A model generated the notes under the pieces. It was not told where the DNA came from, made no database searches, and saw nothing but the letters and a program-made list of their open reading frames with translations. From the NCBI RefSeq assembly GCF_900101905.1, contig NZ_FNAJ01000005.1:124001-188000 (forward strand): a stretch of DNA of 64,000 bases, given 5' to 3'. Position numbers and translations under genes: made by a program. Origin of the DNA: Myxococcus virescens. Lineage in GTDB: Bacteria > Myxococcota > Myxococcia > Myxococcales > Myxococcaceae. The number at the start of each line of letters is the position of its first letter. The stretch's first letter is position 1. Below, piece by piece: positions 60,326-64,000 of the stretch.

Positions 60326-60650
60326 GGTGAACGCATAAGAGGGACGGGGCCCTGTTGAAGGGGGAGGAAGGGTGCAGAGGGCTAAGGAGGGCCACTGACG
60401 GGGCGGCCGTGTTTCCCAGCAGGCGTGGGCTACGCCTGACGGGGCGTGACTACATGGTCGGGGCTTGGTCGGTGGCTGTGCTGGCGCATTGCTTGACTGC
60501 CGCTGGCAACTTGATCCACCTGTCCACTGAACCCGGGCAACTTCACCTGCGAGCCACCACCGGCGGGACCACAGGGTGCCCAGGCAGGTCTGAGCCCGTT
60601 TTGCAGGGACTGCTTGCTATCCCCCCTGCCGTCCGTGCCAATCTGACCGG
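60326..60650. other. 325-bp gap upstream of the heme-motif lipoprotein gene
   Basis: It contains two copies of CTGACGGGGCG (60395-60405 and 60436-60446, 41 bp apart) and an inverted repeat AGGCGT / ACGCCT (60421-60426, 60432-60437) next to the second copy. No gene or RNA is recognisable. The promoter of the following operon should be here; no clear -35/-10 pair is visible. Confidence 0.45.
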
Positions 60651-62978
60651 ATGAACCGCGTCCTTCTGCTGGCCGGACTGTTGAGCCTCGTTGCGTGTAA
60701 GGGCTCTGTCGAGCCCAACACCGACCCCGGAGGCCCTAACAACCCAGGGGGGCCGGGTGAGCCCGGGGAGAACCGGGGCGCCGCGTGCGTGGTGCAGTCG
60801 GTGCTCACGGAGCGCTGCGCCAGCTGCCACGGCGCGATGCCAACCCAGGGGGCGACGATGCCGCTGCGCACCCTGCACGACATGCGGGTGAGCTCGGCAA
60901 TGGATGGGAGGCTCAACAACGCCCAGCGCGCGCTCACCCGCATGCGCGACGACGCGTCTCCGATGCCGCCGGCCCCGCATGCGCGCGCGAGCGCAGCCGA
61001 GCTCGCCGCGCTGGAGACCTGGATCGCGGAGGGGATGCCCCTCTGCAGTGGCACGGGCGGCCCGCCTGTCACCGTGGTGCCCGAGCCCAACCTGCTCGAT
61101 CAGACTGCGCTCTTCAGCTGCACCGAAGGCGTGCGCTCGGATGCGCCGACGCGCATCCGCCGCATGAACCGGCGCGAGTTCACCCGCAACGTCGGTGGCT
61201 CGGTCGAGCGCAGCTGGACCGGGTTCAGCTTTTACGACAACCCGCTCGATCCCAGCGCCATCGAGCAGTACAGCTCCTGGGCCACGGACGAGACGCTGGA
61301 CGAGGCCACGGTGGAGCTCTTCCTGCCGGTGGTCGGCGCGGCCGCCTCGCCGTGGACGATGAACTACCCGGACGGCAACCGGATGGAGCGTGTCTACACC
61401 AACAGCCGCTTCAGGTGCATGTTCGACGACGCGAACCCGAGCGACTCCTGCAAGCGCTTCCACCTCGGCCAGATGCTCGAGTTCGGCGTCTTCTTCCGCC
61501 CGCCCACCGAGGATGAGCTTACCCGCCTCACCGCCTTCGCGACCGAGGTCATCGCGCAGGAGCCGAGCTACTCCCCGCGAAACCGCGCGGACTCCATCAC
61601 GCGGATCTCCAACGCCGCGTGGATGATGACCGGCGCCATGTTCCGCCGCGAGATGGGCGGCGAGCCGGCCGACGGTCGCGTGGAGCTGACCAGCCTCGAG
61701 CTGGGCTCGCAGCTGGCCTACGCGCTGGCGGGGCGCGCGCCCTCGGCCACGCCGAGCTTCGTGTGGCCGTACTTCTCCGCGCCCCTCGAGGGGCATCTGG
61801 CGGACGTGGCGACCGCCGCGAAGGATGGCTCGCTCAAGCAGGATGCGACGACCACCGCCCTGATCGAGAAGTACCTGGGCGGCGTCGACGCCCACCAGAA
61901 CGGGACACCGCGCTTCGATCTGGTGCAGGACTACAACGAGGAGCAGCGCTCCAAGCGCGGGCAGTACTGGCTGGGTGACGGCGTCGCGGGCTTCTTCCGC
62001 GAGTGGCTCGGCTACGAGCACGTGGCCGCGGTGTTCAAGGAGTCCCCGGCGGCGACCTCGCGCTTCGAACTCGAGGGGCTCGGCTACATCAGCTCGGTCT
62101 CGTACGAGAACCTGCTCACCAACTTCCATCCGCTGGAGCCGACCTTCATCCAGCAGTTCGACGATCTGATCGCGCGGGTGGTCGTCGAGGATAAAGACGT
62201 GCTGGCGAACCTGCTCACCACACGCACCTTCTACGTGCCCTCCATGCAGCACGCGGCGTACGACTCGCACAGGGGCCTCTCACACCCCTACAACGTCAGC
62301 GAGATCCTCCCGGCGACCGTCGCGGGCCGATGGAAGACGCTGCCTGCCACCGAGCGCGCGGGCGTGCTGACCCACCCGGTGTGGCTGGCCGCGCACGGCG
62401 GCAACTTCGAGGACGATCCGTCCATCGTCCACCGCGGCAAGTGGGTGCGCGAGAACCTCCTGTGCGGCTTCGTCCCGCCGCTCAGCAGCGTGCAGGTGGC
62501 GGCCCAGGTCGGCGCTCACGCTCCCGACAAGAACGCGCGCCGCCGCCTGCAGGAGGCGACCGCCGGAGCGCAGTGTCAGGGCTGTCACCGCCTGATGGAG
62601 CCGCTCGGCCTGCCCTTCGAGATCTACAACCACGCGGGCTTCCTGCGCGCGCGGGATCACTCGACCAGCGGAGGCTGGACCACGCCGGACGGAAGCTCGA
62701 CGCTCACGTCGATGCCGGACCCCGGGCTGGACGGCCCGGTGCGCGACGCGGTGGAGTTGAGCGAGCGCCTGGCGGCCTCGCGGCACGTGAAACGCTGCTT
62801 CCTGCGACAAGCCTTCCGCTACTTCATGGGCCGCCCGGAGAACCCGAGCGACGCCTGTACGCTGACGCAGATGGAGCAGGCCTATGACCAGAACAACGGC
62901 TCGTTCTCCAAGATGCTGACCACGCTGATGACCAGCGACACCTGGAAGACGCGGCGTGTGCCGCAGGCTGGAGAGTGA
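60651..62978 (+). CDS. DUF1592/DUF1588/DUF1585-type lipoprotein with c-type heme motifs
   Basis: 775 residues. The signal (MNRVLLLAGLLSLVAC) has a lipobox Cys at 16, then a Pro/Gly-rich linker. CASCH at about 56-60 is a cytochrome c heme site, within an N-terminal cytochrome-like region (to about 130). A second CxxCH (CQGCH, about 643-647) is near the C-terminus. Between them lie the DUF1595/1592-type region (IRRMNRREFTRNV, about 168) and DUF1588 (RGKWVRENLLCGFVPP); DUF1585 follows (DGPVRDAVELSERLA, FRYFMGRPENPSD). Proteins of this layout are encoded with DUF1552 proteins in myxobacteria and planctomycetes; their substrate is unknown. The next gene starts 5 bp after its stop. Codons such as GAT and ATC-GAG are commoner than in the mch genes. 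Confidence 0.87.
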   Translation: MNRVLLLAGLLSLVACKGSVEPNTDPGGPNNPGGPGEPGENRGAACVVQSVLTERCASCHGAMPTQGATMPLRTLHDMRVSSAMDGRLNNAQRALTRMRDDASPMPPAPHARASAAELAALETWIAEGMPLCSGTGGPPVTVVPEPNLLDQTALFSCTEGVRSDAPTRIRRMNRREFTRNVGGSVERSWTGFSFYDNPLDPSAIEQYSSWATDETLDEATVELFLPVVGAAASPWTMNYPDGNRMERVYTNSRFRCMFDDANPSDSCKRFHLGQMLEFGVFFRPPTEDELTRLTAFATEVIAQEPSYSPRNRADSITRISNAAWMMTGAMFRREMGGEPADGRVELTSLELGSQLAYALAGRAPSATPSFVWPYFSAPLEGHLADVATAAKDGSLKQDATTTALIEKYLGGVDAHQNGTPRFDLVQDYNEEQRSKRGQYWLGDGVAGFFREWLGYEHVAAVFKESPAATSRFELEGLGYISSVSYENLLTNFHPLEPTFIQQFDDLIARVVVEDKDVLANLLTTRTFYVPSMQHAAYDSHRGLSHPYNVSEILPATVAGRWKTLPATERAGVLTHPVWLAAHGGNFEDDPSIVHRGKWVRENLLCGFVPPLSSVQVAAQVGAHAPDKNARRRLQEATAGAQCQGCHRLMEPLGLPFEIYNHAGFLRARDHSTSGGWTTPDGSSTLTSMPDPGLDGPVRDAVELSERLAASRHVKRCFLRQAFRYFMGRPENPSDACTLTQMEQAYDQNNGSFSKMLTTLMTSDTWKTRRVPQAGE

Positions 62979-62983
62979 CTGCC

Positions 62984-64000
62984 ATGTTCTCGCGACGAAC
63001 CGTCCTGAAGGGCATGGCCGCCGGCCTCTTCGCGCCCTACTTCCACGACGTCTACGCCCAGTCGTCAGCGTTGCCGGCGCGCCTGGTGCTGGTCCTCGAG
63101 TGCAATGGCGTCTACCCCCGCGCGCTCCTGAGCACGGGCACCCGCGCGGCGCTGGGGGGGCGCGCCAACACCTCCGACCGCATCTTCTGGGACGCATACA
63201 AGGACACGCCGCTGGTGCGTGAGGGCGACAATCTCGCGAGCGCGATCAGTCTCGGGCCGCTGGCGGCGTCTTCCGGCAACATCGACCTGGTGAACCGCTC
63301 CGCCGTGCTGCTGGGGCTCTCGAACCTCATCGCGGGGGGCGGGCACTCCAGCGGGACGGGCGGGCTGAGCTGCGCGGTGAACGGCGCGGGCGCGACCTTC
63401 GACGCGGTGATCGCACCTCGCCTGCGCCGGGGTGCACCGTTCGACGTGCTGCGCCTGGGCACCAGCTCCGCGCGCGTGTCGATCGTGTACGAGACCTGCG
63501 CGCTCGGACCACGCAAGCCCGCGGGCATCATCGTCAACCCGTCGCTCGCGTTCGACAGCACCTTCGGCTCGCTGCTCGGCGGCTCGACGAACGGGCGCGA
63601 TCGCAAGATGCTCTTCGACTTCGCGCTGGCCGACTCGCGGAAGGCGTTGGCGGCGTTCAGCGGCAACTCCAACGAGCGGCTGAAACTGGAGCGCTACGTC
63701 TCCTCGCTCGAGTCGCTGCGCACGCGGGAGGATCAGCTCGAAGGCATGGCGGAACGCGTGCGGCCGTACCTGCCACCGGCACCGAAGGACAACCCGCTCA
63801 TCACCGGCGCGGGCTCACCGCCCGACTCGCTGAAGTGGTTCGAGGCGCAGTTCCAGATCGCCACGGCGTCCCTCCTGGGCGGGCTGACGAACACGGTGGT
63901 GCTGGCGACGGGTACCTCGGGCTTCGACGTGGCCTACGGCCCGGACGTGACCGACATCCCGCGACACAACCTGCAGCACGGCCTGGATGCGGGGCAGAAC
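62984..64000 (+). CDS. DUF1552 protein with Tat signal (3' end outside window)
   Basis: The frame from the ATG at 62984 stays open to the last base, giving 339 residues. The N-terminus MFSRRTVLKGMAAGLFAP is a twin-arginine signal, so the folded protein is exported. The following sequence matches the DUF1552 pattern (LVLVLECNGVYPR, ILGLSNLIAGGGHSSGTGGL-type His/Ser-rich turn, NERLKLERYVSSLESLRTREDQL, and a C-terminal HNLQHG region just before the cut). Relatives show sulfatase/alkaline-phosphatase-like folds in outline but function is unknown. It should be co-transcribed and may act with the preceding heme-motif lipoprotein. Confidence 0.85.
   Translation, partial: MFSRRTVLKGMAAGLFAPYFHDVYAQSSALPARLVLVLECNGVYPRALLSTGTRAALGGRANTSDRIFWDAYKDTPLVREGDNLASAISLGPLAASSGNIDLVNRSAVLLGLSNLIAGGGHSSGTGGLSCAVNGAGATFDAVIAPRLRRGAPFDVLRLGTSSARVSIVYETCALGPRKPAGIIVNPSLAFDSTFGSLLGGSTNGRDRKMLFDFALADSRKALAAFSGNSNERLKLERYVSSLESLRTREDQLEGMAERVRPYLPPAPKDNPLITGAGSPPDSLKWFEAQFQIATASLLGGLTNTVVLATGTSGFDVAYGPDVTDIPRHNLQHGLDAGQN

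Overview
The window is high-GC DNA with the strong third-position G/C bias of a myxobacterium, and several loci point to Myxococcus xanthus or a very close relative. The best species-level evidence is at 39.6-42.1 kb. There gufA diverges from a three-gene ATGA-coupled operon whose products have the lengths I recall for CarQ (174 aa), CarR (221 aa) and CarS (111 aa). The CarD-type sequence TTTCCAGAGCTTTCC lies upstream of its promoter. This is the light-inducible carotenogenesis regulatory locus.

Layout. 0-1.9 kb: the end of an M1-type metallopeptidase and a convergent DUF2378 gene. 2.5-32.0 kb: one + strand operon of a type I polyketide synthase, two NRPS genes and a small DUF2269-like membrane protein, every junction being a 4-bp ATGA overlap. 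32.0-38.3 kb: - strand housekeeping-type genes (DEAD-box helicase, EF-G paralogue, TPR/cyclic-nucleotide-type protein, FKBP lipoprotein). 38.4-42.1 kb: metallophosphoesterase, gufA, carQRS. 42.2-51.9 kb: mostly - strand genes (outer-membrane protein, AI-2E family transporter, P1 peptidase, tandem ATP-grasp protein, RDD protein, hemB) plus small proteins. 52.1-55.0 kb: an ABC exporter operon. 55.1-60.6 kb: small membrane proteins, two lipoproteins and gene debris (an exonuclease fragment and a truncated cold-shock gene). 60.65-64 kb: a heme-motif DUF1592/1588/1585-type lipoprotein followed by a DUF1552 Tat protein that runs off the window.

The megasynthase reads KS-AT-DH-ER(like)-KR-ACP / C-A(Thr)-NMT-T, C-A-T-E / C-A(Leu)-T, C-A(Pro)-T, C-A-T, C-A(Gln)-T-TE. 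N-Me-Thr / D-residue / Leu / Pro / residue / Gln behind a single polyketide module matches the type A myxochromides, with Ala at positions 2 and 5. I therefore call it mchA-mchB-mchC. The single PKS module would act iteratively to build the polyene acyl chain, and the terminal TE would release the peptide as a lactone through the Thr hydroxyl. This is a known family, not a new system. The less explored points are the coupled membrane protein, the unusual Ala-type adenylation codes, an operator-like dyad before mchA, a possible leader ORF before the EF-G paralogue, a palindrome at the hemB start, and the debris-rich segment at 58-60.6 kb.
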